DNA of 64,000 nucleotides. Source: Dechloromonas denitrificans. Lineage in GTDB: Bacteria > Pseudomonadota > Gammaproteobacteria > Burkholderiales > Rhodocyclaceae. The stretch spans positions 744,001 to 808,000 of the forward strand of contig NZ_CP075185.1 of assembly GCF_020510685.1 (NCBI RefSeq), read 5' to 3'. Under the pieces are notes generated by a model that saw nothing but the letters and a program-made list of their open reading frames with translations, did not search any database and was not told the origin of the DNA. Shown in pieces: positions 48,141 to 57,290 of this stretch. How positions within the stretch are numbered: the first letter of the stretch is position 1; every line of letters starts with the position of its first letter. The translations under genes and the position numbers were made by a program.

Positions 48141-48781
48141 GACTCACCCCATTCGGCGAGGAACTGCTCGACGAAGTCGGCCATCACCTGATGGCGCGCT
48201 TCGGCGAGCGCCCGGCCGGACGGCGTGTTCATCCGTTCTTTCAGGAGGAAGAGCTTTTCGTAAAAATGATTGAGGCTGGGGCCTTTCGATGCCTTGTAGG
48301 CCTCTGCCGTCTGATGCATGACCGGCGGCACGTCGGGGTCGTGCATCAGGCGTCCGGCATGGCCGCCGTAGGCGAAACAGCGGGCAATGCCGATGGCACC
48401 GATGGCGTCGAGGCGGTCGGCATCCTGCACGCATTTGCCTTCCAGGGTTTGCATCCCGGTAGCCACCCCGGCCCCCTTGAACGAGATGGTCGCGACAATG
48501 TCCACGACCGGCTCGATCAGGCTCGCCGGGGCGCCTTCCTGGCCAAGCAACAGCGCCGCTTGGCGCGGCCCGACGCTGTCGTCGCCGCCGTGAAACTTCC
48601 AGTCGGCGATGTCGTGCAGCAAGGCACCGAGTTCCGCTATTTGTCGATTGGCGCCTTCCTCGGCGGCTATCTGGCGGGTCAGTCGCCAAACCCGGTTGAT
48701 ATGGTGCCAGTCGTGTCCGGAACTCTCGGCTAAAAACCGGGCTTTGACCTGCCCGGCGACGCGTTCAACTAAATTCGTCAT
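48137..48781 (-). CDS. HD-domain phosphohydrolase, YedJ/YpgQ-like
   Basis: 214 residues. HDWHHINRVWRLTRQIAAEE supplies the first metal His residues and ALLHDIADWKF the HD pair; CVQDADRLDAIGAIGIARCF supplies the distal Asp. Family members hydrolyse nucleotide or nucleoside polyphosphates in vitro. The ATG at 48781 has AGGAG upstream. The stop overlaps the opposing NafY-type stop by 4 bases. Confidence 0.88.
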   Translation of the reverse strand: MTNLVERVAGQVKARFLAESSGHDWHHINRVWRLTRQIAAEEGANRQIAELGALLHDIADWKFHGGDDSVGPRQAALLLGQEGAPASLIEPVVDIVATISFKGAGVATGMQTLEGKCVQDADRLDAIGAIGIARCFAYGGHAGRLMHDPDVPPVMHQTAEAYKASKGPSLNHFYEKLFLLKERMNTPSGRALAEARHQVMADFVEQFLAEWGES

Positions 48782-48834
48782 GAAAATCTCCTCGGCCGGC
48801 ATCCTACCTCGTCCGGGAGTACGCTTGGCCGAGC

Positions 48835-49101
48835 TTAGCCGGCCGTTTTCTCCATCTGCCCCGGGCTCAGGCCGACGGTGGTCAGCAACGGGCCTTCGAA
48901 ACCGTTCCACCAGACGGCGACCCAGGCGTTGCCCTGGTCGTCGATGCGCTCGACCAGGCAGGTCGAGCCGATCATGTCGGTAAACATGTCGAGGTCGTCT
49001 TCGTCCATCTCCGGGTCGGGCGTGATGCCGAGGATGCGCACGTGGTCGCCGAGGGCGATCGGCAGGCCGTGGCGGTCGAGGGTGGAAGGCTGGGCGGGCA
49101 T
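48835..49101 (-). CDS. Small hypothetical acidic protein
   Basis: 88 residues, no family recognised. The sequence has GDHVRILGITPDPEMDEDDLDMFTDMIGS and NAWVAVWWNGFEGP, which look like a small beta-barrel (SH3-like) fold. The ATG at 49101 has GGAG 6 bases upstream. It lies alone between the HD phosphohydrolase and esterase genes. Confidence 0.65.
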   Translation of the reverse strand: MPAQPSTLDRHGLPIALGDHVRILGITPDPEMDEDDLDMFTDMIGSTCLVERIDDQGNAWVAVWWNGFEGPLLTTVGLSPGQMEKTAG

Positions 49102-49199
49102 GGCGGACTCCGGCGGTGGCATGAGTGGGGCGGCCCTGTCGGAAAGTCGACGTAAAAGGCCGTGTTCAGTGGCCCGGTGCAACTGCCGTGCCAGCGCGC

Positions 49200-50057
49200 C
49201 TAGCGCAAGGCCGCCGCCACCCCTTTGTCGAGGCCGCGCATGAAGGCTTCGATGGCCGCCGTGTAGCGCGATTCGCCGCCCAGCGACAGGCTGATCTCGC
49301 GGTGGCTGAGGTCCTGGGCGAGAACCGCGGCACGGGTGCCGAAGGACTCGGCCTTGGCGACGAAGCGTTGGGCCTGGGGACAGGATTCCGGGCGCTGCGT
49401 CGAGCAGACGGCGAGGATGGGCGCGGTGCGTCGGTCGAGCTGGTGATATGGCGAGGTGGCTTGCCAGTAATTCGGGTCGCTGCCGAAGGCCTCGTCGTAG
49501 AGCTTGAAGTGCCGCCCGGTCATGATGCCCGGAACATCGAGGGTGCCGCTATCGAGCAGGATGCTGCCGAGCCAGGGAGCGGTCTGCAGGTCGGTGCTCA
49601 AGCGTGGCGTGCTGGCGAGCAGCGCGATCAGATGGGCGCCGGCCGAATGGCCGATCAGGATGAAACGTTTCCGGTCGCCGCCCCAGTTGTCGGCCATCTC
49701 CTGGGCTTTGGCGAGGGCCAACGCAACGTCCCGGGCCTGCTCGTAAGGGCCGGCTTTCGGTGCCGCTCGGTAATTGACGGTAACCACGGCGAAGCCGCGG
49801 GGCAGCCAGCGGCCCAGCTTGTTTTCGAGGACGCGGCGCGCATCCTTGTCGCCATTGCTCCCGCCGCCGTCGGGCACGAGGAAGATGACCGGGGCGCGGC
49901 GCGCCTGCTCCGGGGCATAGACGTCGAAGCGTTGCTCGTCCTCGGCGCCGTAGGCGATATTGCGCCGGACCAGATTGTCGGCCAAGGCGCCGGCACTGAG
50001 CAGACAGGCGACAAGAAGCAGGATCAGCGGACGGCCGTCGCGCACGCGTCGAAGCAT
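49200..50057 (-). CDS. Exported alpha/beta hydrolase (esterase-like)
   Basis: 285 residues with an N-terminal export signal (RPLILLLVACLLSAGALA). The nucleophile is Ser138 in GHSAGA. The oxyanion-hole segment is PDGGGSNGD, a variant of the HGGG of hormone-sensitive-lipase-type esterases. The catalytic His is probably the one in DLSHREI near the end. The substrate is unknown. It lies 4 bases after the CSD-DUF1294 gene and is probably co-transcribed. Confidence 0.85.
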   Translation of the reverse strand: MLRRVRDGRPLILLLVACLLSAGALADNLVRRNIAYGAEDEQRFDVYAPEQARRAPVIFLVPDGGGSNGDKDARRVLENKLGRWLPRGFAVVTVNYRAAPKAGPYEQARDVALALAKAQEMADNWGGDRKRFILIGHSAGAHLIALLASTPRLSTDLQTAPWLGSILLDSGTLDVPGIMTGRHFKLYDEAFGSDPNYWQATSPYHQLDRRTAPILAVCSTQRPESCPQAQRFVAKAESFGTRAAVLAQDLSHREISLSLGGESRYTAAIEAFMRGLDKGVAAALR

Positions 50058-50061
50058 GGCT

Positions 50062-50682
50062 TCAGACGAGGCTGTTGAGCGCCGAGCGCAGCACTCGGCC
50101 ACCGTTGGCGCTCAGCGTCCAGCCGAGGGCGCCACAGTTGACCAGCACCGTCGCCCAGAAAACCACCAGGAACGATTGCTTGCGCGACTTGTGGCGCAAG
50201 CGGTTCTGCGCCACCAGTGCACCCGGCCAGCCGCCGATCAGGGCGAGCAGATGCAGGCGGTCTTCCGGCGTCCGTCGCCGGTCGGCCTGGGCGGCTGATT
50301 TATCAATGGCATAGGCAATGAAGGTGACGAGGCTGGCGCCAACGTACCAGCCAAGGACAAGCAGCGGCAGTTTTGCGGTCAACGCGCCGGCCGTGACAAA
50401 AGCCAGGAACAGCGCGGCGACGATCAGCGGGAGGCGGCTGGGTCCGGACGAGGCGGCCGGCTTGCCACACCGGCCGCCGGGATAGTCCACGTGACGGGCC
50501 TGGGCGCGTCCCTGGCCGTCGCTGGCCAGTTCATAGGTGACGATCTCGTTGACCAGTGGCCGGCGCTGCCGGTTAGCGAAAGTCTTGATGTGCACAAATA
50601 CCGGCTCGCCGCCGCCGTTCGGGGTGATGAAGCCGAATCCCTGCTCGTCTTTCCAGGTCGTGATCTTGCCTTGGTGGCGCAT
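50062..50682 (-). CDS. Cold-shock domain protein fused to DUF1294 membrane domain
   Basis: 206 residues. The N-terminal 65 residues are a cold-shock nucleic-acid-binding domain (GKITTWKDEQGFGFITP with RNP1-like KDEQGFGFI, then VFVHIKTF). A linker leads to three or four membrane segments and the DUF1294 signature AYAIDKSAAQ ... RTPEDRLHLLALIGGWPGALVAQNRLRHKSRKQSF. The fusion would tether an RNA-binding domain to the inner membrane. Its role is unknown. Confidence 0.9.
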   Translation of the reverse strand: MRHQGKITTWKDEQGFGFITPNGGGEPVFVHIKTFANRQRRPLVNEIVTYELASDGQGRAQARHVDYPGGRCGKPAASSGPSRLPLIVAALFLAFVTAGALTAKLPLLVLGWYVGASLVTFIAYAIDKSAAQADRRRTPEDRLHLLALIGGWPGALVAQNRLRHKSRKQSFLVVFWATVLVNCGALGWTLSANGGRVLRSALNSLV

Positions 50683-50733
50683 GCTCTCGCTGACGGTATC
50701 TGTAATGGGTAACTGTCCGTCATTGTCGCCTTT

Positions 50734-51351
50734 TCATACGACATAAAACAAGATGGCAATGAAATGCATCAGGCTGCCGGCGATCACGAACAGGTGCCAG
50801 ATCCCGTGCCAGTGCCGGAAGCGCTGGTCGAAGGCGAAAAATATGATGCCCACCGTGTAGAAGATGCCGCCGCCGGCCAGCCAGAGGAAGCCGGGGAGGC
50901 CGAGATTTTCGAGCAAGGGCTTGATGGCGACCAGGACGATCCAGCCCATCAGCGCATAGATGACCAGCGACATGACCCGCGCTTCGGAGCGCGGCTTGAT
51001 TTCCTGCAACATGCCGATCAGCGCCAGCGCCCAGACCACGCCGAACAGCGACCAGCCCCACGGCCCGCGCAGGCTGATCAGGCAGAAGGGCGTGTAGCTG
51101 CCGGCGATCAGCAGATAGATCGACAGGTGATCGAGCTTGCGCAGGATGCTTTTCGCCCGCCCGCGGATGCTGTGATAGATCGTCGAAATGCTGTAGAGCA
51201 TGACCAGTGTCGTGCCATAAACCGCGACGCTGAACACTTTCCAGCCATCGCCGCCGGTCAGCGCCAGGACCAGCAGCCAGACGGCGCCGGTCGCGGCGAG
51301 CAAAGCCCCGATCAGGTGCGTCCAGGCGTTGAATTTTTCTCCGGGGTACAT
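50734..51351 (-). CDS. Hemolysin III / YqfA family membrane protein
   Basis: 205 residues with seven predicted membrane segments. The family marks are NAWTHLIGALLA near the start, SISTIYHS, LRKLDHLSIYLLIAGSYTPFCL and WHGIWHLFVIAGSLMHFIAI, with the His and Asp residues that bind zinc in the related adiponectin-receptor fold. The ATG at 51351 starts the conserved part. It diverges from hrpA. The physiological role is unclear in bacteria. Confidence 0.92.
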   Translation of the reverse strand: MYPGEKFNAWTHLIGALLAATGAVWLLVLALTGGDGWKVFSVAVYGTTLVMLYSISTIYHSIRGRAKSILRKLDHLSIYLLIAGSYTPFCLISLRGPWGWSLFGVVWALALIGMLQEIKPRSEARVMSLVIYALMGWIVLVAIKPLLENLGLPGFLWLAGGGIFYTVGIIFFAFDQRFRHWHGIWHLFVIAGSLMHFIAILFYVV

Positions 51352-51540
51352 CGTTTGCCTTTGTTCAAAGTGACAGCGCACAAGGTTTGCTGCAGCGCAA
51401 TTAGACAGCGGCCCGCCGCCGGCGTTCGTTTCGCCGTCGTACTAAGAACAGTATAGACAATCGCCGATTGCCACTTCTCGCATGGATCGGGGCGGGGTTT
51501 TCCTGCACAATTCACGGCTTAACTTTTGCGGGAAAGATGG

Positions 51541-54500
51541 ATGCCGCTCAGGCCGGATTGTTTCGGCCGCGCGCTGTGCACGATGGCAACGAATACTGAA
51601 CAAAAAAGACCGCGCCAGACTGCTGGCGAGCGCTTGTCCTGCCTGTCGGCCGACTACGGCCGGCTGCGCGGCATGCAGCGCAATTTGCTGCGCTCGACCG
51701 GCGAAAAACGCGCCAAGCTGCAGGCGGATTTTGCCGCGCTGCTCGAACGCTCGCAGGCCGGCCTGGCCAAGCGCCAGGCGGCGCTGCCCAAGCCGGAGTT
51801 CCAGGCCGATCTGCCGGTCAACGAACGGCGCGGCGAAATCGCCGAGCTGATTGCCAGGCATCAGGTGGTCATCGTTTGCGGCGAAACCGGCTCCGGCAAG
51901 ACGACGCAGCTGCCGAAAATCTGCCTCGAACTCGGGCGCGGCGCGGCCGGGCTGATCGGCCACACGCAGCCGCGCCGGCTGGCGGCGCGGTCGGTGGCGA
52001 CGCGGCTGGCGCAGGAACTGAAGACCCAGGTCGGCGCCGGGGTCGGCGTCAAGATCCGCTTCCAGGACCGCTCCAGCCCGGATAGCTGGATCAAGCTGAT
52101 GACCGACGGCATCCTGCTCGCCGAGTCGCAGTCCGACCCGTATTTGAGCGCCTACGACACGATCATCATCGACGAGGCGCATGAGCGCAGCCTGAACATC
52201 GATTTCCTGCTCGGTTACCTCAAGCAGTTGCTGCCGAAGCGCCCCGATCTGAAGCTGATCATCACCTCGGCGACCATCGATGCCGAGCGCTTCGCCGCGC
52301 ATTTCGCCGTCGGCGAACAGCTGGCGCCGGTGATCGAGGTCTCCGGCCGGCTCTATCCGGTCGATGTGCGTTACCGGCCGGTCGCCGATCTGGAAAAGAA
52401 GGACGACGAGCGCGATCTGTACGACGCCATCGTCGATGCCGCCGACGAGTTGTCGCGGCTGGGCAGTGGCGACATCCTCGTTTTCCTGCCCGGCGAACGG
52501 GAAATCCGCGAAGCGGCCGAAGCCCTGCGCAAGCACGCGCTGGCCCGGCCGGGCCTGTCGTCGGCGCATGCGCCGGAAATCCTGCCGCTGTTCTCGCGCC
52601 TGTCGGCCGGCGAGCAGGACCGCATCTTCAAGCCGTCCGGCAGCCAGCGGCGCATCGTGCTGGCCACCAACGTCGCCGAAACCTCGCTCACCGTGCCGGG
52701 CATCCGTTACGTGATCGACAGCGGGCTGGCCCGGGTCAAGCGTTACTCCTACCGCAACAAGGTCGAGCAACTGCAGATCGAGTCCATTTCGCAGGCCGCG
52801 GCCCGCCAGCGGGCCGGGCGTTGCGGCCGGGTGGCGGCGGGGGTTTGCATCCGGCTCTACGACGAGCTGGATTTCAACGCCCGTTCGCCGTTCACCGATC
52901 CCGAAATCCTGCGCTCGTCGCTGGCCGGCGTCATCCTGCGCATGAAGTCGCTGCGCCTGACCGATGTCGAGAGTTTCCCCTTCATCGAGCCGCCGCCGCC
53001 CAAGGCCATTGCCGACGGCTACGCGCTGTTGCAGGAGCTCGGCGCGCTCGACGAAGAGAATGTCCTGACGCCGATCGGCCAGTCGCTGGCCAAGCTGCCG
53101 CTCGATCCGCGCATCGGCCGCATGCTGGTGGCGGCGCGCGACCTCGGTTGCCTGAAGGAAGTGATGGTGATCGCCGCCGGCCTGTCGGCGCAGGACCCGC
53201 GCGAACGGCCGCAGGAGCGCCAGCAGGCGGCGGACGAGAAGCACAAGCTGTTCGCCGACGAGAAATCGGAATTCCTCAGCTGGTGGAAGTTGTGGAACTG
53301 GTTCCAGAATGCCGTCGAGCACAAGAAGACCAACAAGCAGCTGGTCGACAACTGCCATGCGCATTTCCTTTCCTACCTGCGCTTGCGCGAGTGGCGCGAA
53401 GTGCATGGGCAGCTGCATGCGATGGTGGCAGAACTGGGCTGGAAGGAGAACGAGATTGCCGGCACCTTCGAGGCGATCCACCAGGCGCTGCTCTCCGGCC
53501 TGCTCGGCAATATCGGCTGCAAGTCCGACGAGTCCGGCTATTACCTCGGCGCGCGCGGCATCCGCTACCTGATCCATCCCTCGTCGCCGCTGCAGAAGAA
53601 GGCCGGCAAGTGGATCATGGCCGCCGAGATCACCGAGACGACGCGGCTGTTCGGCCGCTGCGTCGCCCGCATCGAAGCGGACTGGCTGGAGAAAGTGGGC
53701 GCTCACCTGATCAAGCGCCAGTACTTCGACCCGCACTGGGAAAAGAAGTCGATGCAGGTCGCCGCCTGGGAGCGGACGACGCTGTACGGCGTGGTGATCA
53801 ATCCGAAACGGCGCATTCATTACGGGCCGATGGCGCCGGCCGAAGCACGGGAAATCTTCATCCGCCAGGGGCTGGTCGGCGAGGAAATCGACGAAGCCTT
53901 TGCCAAGCGCTGGCCGTTCTATCAGCACAACCAGAAGCAGATCCGCGACATCGAGCGCCTCGAACACAAGCAGCGCCGCCAGGACGTACTGGTCGACGAC
54001 GAACTGATCTTCGCCTTCTACGACCACCTGATTCCCGAAGGCATCCACAACGGGGCCACCTTCGACCACTGGCGCAAGGAGGCCGAGCGCGACAATGCGC
54101 AGCTGCTGTTCCTCGCCAAGGACGACCTGATGCGGCATTCGGCGGCCGGCGTGACGACCGAAGCCTTCCCGCATCACCTCAAGGTCGGCGGCGTGGAGTA
54201 TGCGCTCACCTATCATTTCGAGCCCGGTTCGCCGCGCGATGGCGTGACGCTGACCCTGCCGCTGGCGCAGCTCAACCAGATCCCGGCGGGTCGTCTGGAA
54301 TGGCTGGTGCCGGGGCTGCTGAAGGAAAAGCTGGTGCAGCTGATCAAGACGCTGCCGCAGAAAATCCGCGCCAAGCTGGTGCCGGTGCCGGAGTTCGTCG
54401 AAGAATTCATGGCGGCGGTCGCCGGCAACGACAAGAAGATGGGGCTGGGACTGATCCCGCCGCTGATCGACTACATCCTCGAGGCGCGCGGCCTGAATGC

Positions 54501-55557
54501 GCGCGGCTGGGCGGTGACGCCGGACGCTTTCCGGCCGGATGCGCTGCCCGCGCATTTTTCAATGAACTACAAGCTGATCGACGAGCATGGCCGACAGCTC
54601 GACATGAACCGCAGCCTGATGCAGTTGCGCGCCGACTGGGGCAGGGAAGCCAAGCAGGAATTCGCCGAGCTGCACGAAACGCCGTCCGAATACACCAAAT
54701 TGACCGACTGGACCTTCGGCGAACTGCCGGAGCTGATGGAAGTGCCGGTCGCCGGCCAGACCGTGCTCGGCTACCCGGCGCTGACCGACGAAGGCGAAAC
54801 GGTCAGCCTGAAGGTCTTCGATTCGGCCGAGGAAGCGGCCGCCGTGCACCGCGCCGGGCTGCTCCGCCTGTTCATGCTGCAATGTCGCGAGCAGGTGAAG
54901 TATTTCGACAAGAACGTCCCCGGCCTGAGCCAGATGGCCATGCAATACATGGCGTTGGGCAGCAACGACGACCTGAAGCGGCAGATCATCGACCTGACTT
55001 TCGAACGCGCCTGCCTGAACGAACCGCTGCCGACGACGCCGGCGGCGTTCACAAGCCGCTGCGCCGAAAGCAAGGCACGGCTTGGCCTGGTGATGCAGGA
55101 AGTCTGCCGGATGGTCGGCACGGTCCTTACCGAATGGCAGGCGGTGGTCAAGAAGCTGCCCGCCTTCAAGGTGCATGCGGCCGCCGTACAGGATGTCGAA
55201 GCGCAGCTGAAGCGGCTGATGGGCAAGCGTTTCGTGCTCGATACGCCGATCGAACGGCTGCAGCACTACCCGCGTTACCTGAAAGGCATCCAGGTCCGCC
55301 TCGACAAGCTGAAGGCCGACCCGGCGCGCGATGCCCGTCTGATGGCCGAGTACGCGCCGTTGTGGACCAACTACGAAAGGCGCGCCATCCAGCTTGCCAA
55401 GCTGGGCGCCGCCGATCCGCAAATCGAACAGTTCCGCTGGTTGCTGGAGGAGCTGCGCATCAGCCTGTTCGCCCAGGAGTTGCGCACGCCGGTTCCCGTT
55501 TCGGTAAAGCGGCTGCAGAAGCAGTGGGAAGGCCTGCTCTCGTCGAGCGGCCGGTAA
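51541..55557 (+). CDS. hrpA: ATP-dependent RNA helicase HrpA
   Basis: About 1338 residues, close to E. coli HrpA (1300). Walker A GETGSGKT (114-121), DEAH (210-213), motif III SATIDAERF and motif VI QRAGRCGR define a DEAH-box helicase; the OB-fold and the long C-terminal DUF3418-type region follow. HrpA resolves stalled ribosomes and processes fimbrial mRNA in E. coli. The start is uncertain: ATG 51541, TTG 51526 and ATG 51583 are all in frame. Confidence 0.94.
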   Translation: MPLRPDCFGRALCTMATNTEQKRPRQTAGERLSCLSADYGRLRGMQRNLLRSTGEKRAKLQADFAALLERSQAGLAKRQAALPKPEFQADLPVNERRGEIAELIARHQVVIVCGETGSGKTTQLPKICLELGRGAAGLIGHTQPRRLAARSVATRLAQELKTQVGAGVGVKIRFQDRSSPDSWIKLMTDGILLAESQSDPYLSAYDTIIIDEAHERSLNIDFLLGYLKQLLPKRPDLKLIITSATIDAERFAAHFAVGEQLAPVIEVSGRLYPVDVRYRPVADLEKKDDERDLYDAIVDAADELSRLGSGDILVFLPGEREIREAAEALRKHALARPGLSSAHAPEILPLFSRLSAGEQDRIFKPSGSQRRIVLATNVAETSLTVPGIRYVIDSGLARVKRYSYRNKVEQLQIESISQAAARQRAGRCGRVAAGVCIRLYDELDFNARSPFTDPEILRSSLAGVILRMKSLRLTDVESFPFIEPPPPKAIADGYALLQELGALDEENVLTPIGQSLAKLPLDPRIGRMLVAARDLGCLKEVMVIAAGLSAQDPRERPQERQQAADEKHKLFADEKSEFLSWWKLWNWFQNAVEHKKTNKQLVDNCHAHFLSYLRLREWREVHGQLHAMVAELGWKENEIAGTFEAIHQALLSGLLGNIGCKSDESGYYLGARGIRYLIHPSSPLQKKAGKWIMAAEITETTRLFGRCVARIEADWLEKVGAHLIKRQYFDPHWEKKSMQVAAWERTTLYGVVINPKRRIHYGPMAPAEAREIFIRQGLVGEEIDEAFAKRWPFYQHNQKQIRDIERLEHKQRRQDVLVDDELIFAFYDHLIPEGIHNGATFDHWRKEAERDNAQLLFLAKDDLMRHSAAGVTTEAFPHHLKVGGVEYALTYHFEPGSPRDGVTLTLPLAQLNQIPAGRLEWLVPGLLKEKLVQLIKTLPQKIRAKLVPVPEFVEEFMAAVAGNDKKMGLGLIPPLIDYILEARGLNARGWAVTPDAFRPDALPAHFSMNYKLIDEHGRQLDMNRSLMQLRADWGREAKQEFAELHETPSEYTKLTDWTFGELPELMEVPVAGQTVLGYPALTDEGETVSLKVFDSAEEAAAVHRAGLLRLFMLQCREQVKYFDKNVPGLSQMAMQYMALGSNDDLKRQIIDLTFERACLNEPLPTTPAAFTSRCAESKARLGLVMQEVCRMVGTVLTEWQAVVKKLPAFKVHAAAVQDVEAQLKRLMGKRFVLDTPIERLQHYPRYLKGIQVRLDKLKADPARDARLMAEYAPLWTNYERRAIQLAKLGAADPQIEQFRWLLEELRISLFAQELRTPVPVSVKRLQKQWEGLLSSSGR

Positions 55558-55564
55558 GGCGGCG

Positions 55565-56392
55565 TCAGGCCTTGACGTCGATACTGCCGCCGCCGACATC
55601 GACCGATATCGACGAGTCGGCCAGGCCGCTGCCCAGCGAACCCAGCGCGGTATAGAGGTCGGAACCGGCTCCCTGGGCCAGCGTGTTGTTCAGTTCGTTC
55701 AGGCTCTTTTCGGCGGCCTGGACGTCCCCCTTGGTTTCCTTGTCGGCGGCTGCCAGCTTGGCTTTCAACAGCGCGATGATCTGCTTCAGGACTTTCCGCG
55801 CTTCGAGCAGCGCGGCACGCAATTCCTTGTCATCATCGGTGGCATTCGCGTCTTTGTTTTCCTTTGCCTCTGCTGCGGCGGGGTCGGCCGCAGCCTGATT
55901 GTCTTCGCCGGCCTCGCTGCTGTCTTCGGCAGCGGTGGCCGACACGCCCGCTTCGGCCGCCACCGGTGCGGCCTCCGGGCTCGCTTCGGCCGACGACGCA
56001 TCGGCGCTCGCCGCCGCACCTGCGCTCGGTAGCGTGGTACTGGCCGAACTACCTCCCGTTTTCAGCAAATGCCCGAGAGCGGCCAGCTCTTTGGCCAGTC
56101 CGCGCACCTGGCGGGCGATGGCCGCGGCTTGTTCTGGGGAAGCATGGAGCAGCATCGCCTTCAGCGAATCGAGCTGGCGTTTGATGAAGGCGGCTTTCGC
56201 CGTGGCCGCCTCTTTCGCGCTGTCCTTGGCGCTCGGCATGGCTTTCAGGCGCTGCAAGGCCGACTTCATGTCCTGCATCCACTTCGCCTGCGGATCGTCC
56301 GCTTCGCGCAAGGGGCTACCGGTCTTGCGCTTAGTGCCGGCCGAAGCCAACAGGCTGATCGACCCGGCCCATGTTGAGGAATCGAGTTTCAT
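55565..56392 (-). CDS. Ala-rich coiled-coil hypothetical protein
   Basis: 275 residues, no family recognised. A helical, charged N-terminal part with possible coiled coil (residues 35-110) is followed by an Ala/Ser/Glu low-complexity segment (115-180), a second coiled coil (185-230) and a Gly/Ser/Asp tail ending SVDVGGGSIDVKA. No signal peptide or membrane segment. It converges on hrpA with 7 bases between stops. Confidence 0.7.
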   Translation of the reverse strand: MKLDSSTWAGSISLLASAGTKRKTGSPLREADDPQAKWMQDMKSALQRLKAMPSAKDSAKEAATAKAAFIKRQLDSLKAMLLHASPEQAAAIARQVRGLAKELAALGHLLKTGGSSASTTLPSAGAAASADASSAEASPEAAPVAAEAGVSATAAEDSSEAGEDNQAAADPAAAEAKENKDANATDDDKELRAALLEARKVLKQIIALLKAKLAAADKETKGDVQAAEKSLNELNNTLAQGAGSDLYTALGSLGSGLADSSISVDVGGGSIDVKA

Positions 56393-56486
56393 GGCGGGCT
56401 TCCGGAGAGTGAAATTAATTTAACGACATATTGCGGATAAACTTGAACGTTGCCGCCCAAAGGCTTCGACATACCGGCACGAAAAC

Positions 56487-56505
56487 GCGGCCCGGGCAGG
56501 GCCGC
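56487..56505. other. GC-rich hairpin upstream of the EI24 gene
   Basis: GCGGCCC / GGGCCGC is a perfect 7-bp stem with a 5-base loop. No T run follows. It may be a leader structure of the EI24 gene, which starts at 56556. Confidence 0.3.
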
Positions 56506-56555
56506 ATTGTGTTCTGCGGTGTGCTTGCAATCCGACCAATAGCGAGGTTTCTCTG

Positions 56556-57290
56556 ATGAACGATGTGCTCCTTGCGCTGATGCGCACCCTGTCCAGTTTA
56601 CGGTCGGGGCGGATCTGGGGCTATGTGCTGCTGCCGGCGCTTGTCTCGCTGGCGTTGTCGATTATGCTGGCCGTTTGGGTGCTCGGCGGACTGGTCGAGC
56701 AGATGCTGCTCTACCCGCCGATGAGCTGGCTGATCGGCTGGGGGGCGCTGTGGCTCGCCTATCTGCTGGCTTACCTCGGCGGCTGGATGGCGATCTTCGC
56801 CGCGGCCTATCTGACGGCCTCGCTGCTTGCGGCCATCCTGGTCATGCCGCTGCTGCTCAAGTATCTGTCGGAAAACGAATACCGTGACGTTGCGGCGATG
56901 GGCAAGGACAGTTTCGTTGCCGCCGCAGTCAACAGCATCGTCGCTTCGCTGCTGTTCGTCGCCGCCTGGCTGCTGACCTTGCCGCTCTGGTTGATACCCG
57001 GCCTGTCGCTGATCGTGCCGATGTTGCTGATGGCCTGGCTCAACCGCCGGACCTTCGCCTACGACGCCCTGTCGATGCACGCGACCGAAGCCGAATGGGC
57101 GGCGCTGCAGCGCCAGGGCAAGGGCCCGATGTTCATGCTCGGACTGAGCATGGCGCTGTTCGCCCATGTGCCGATCCTGGGATTGCTGGTGCCGGCGCTG
57201 GCGGCGCTATCATTCGTTCACTACGGTCTTGAAGCGCTGCGTCGTTCGCGCAGCGGCGCGGTCGTTACCATTGAAGGGGAACGTGTATGA
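56556..57290 (+). CDS. EI24 (CysZ-like) membrane protein
   Basis: 244 residues with about six membrane segments. The opening LMRTLSSLRSGRIWGYVLLPALVSLAL and later ALSMHATEAEWAALQRQ are typical of EI24-domain proteins, a group that includes the sulfate permease CysZ. Sulfate transport is possible but not shown. The ATG has GAGG upstream (56546-56549). Its stop overlaps the next ATG by 4 bases. Confidence 0.87.
   Translation: MNDVLLALMRTLSSLRSGRIWGYVLLPALVSLALSIMLAVWVLGGLVEQMLLYPPMSWLIGWGALWLAYLLAYLGGWMAIFAAAYLTASLLAAILVMPLLLKYLSENEYRDVAAMGKDSFVAAAVNSIVASLLFVAAWLLTLPLWLIPGLSLIVPMLLMAWLNRRTFAYDALSMHATEAEWAALQRQGKGPMFMLGLSMALFAHVPILGLLVPALAALSFVHYGLEALRRSRSGAVVTIEGERV

Noticed and set aside
51442..54555. 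Very long open frame on the minus strand opposite hrpA (over 1000 codons)
   Set aside because: It lies antisense to the well-supported helicase gene, has no recognisable domain and is the expected result of GC-rich codon bias.
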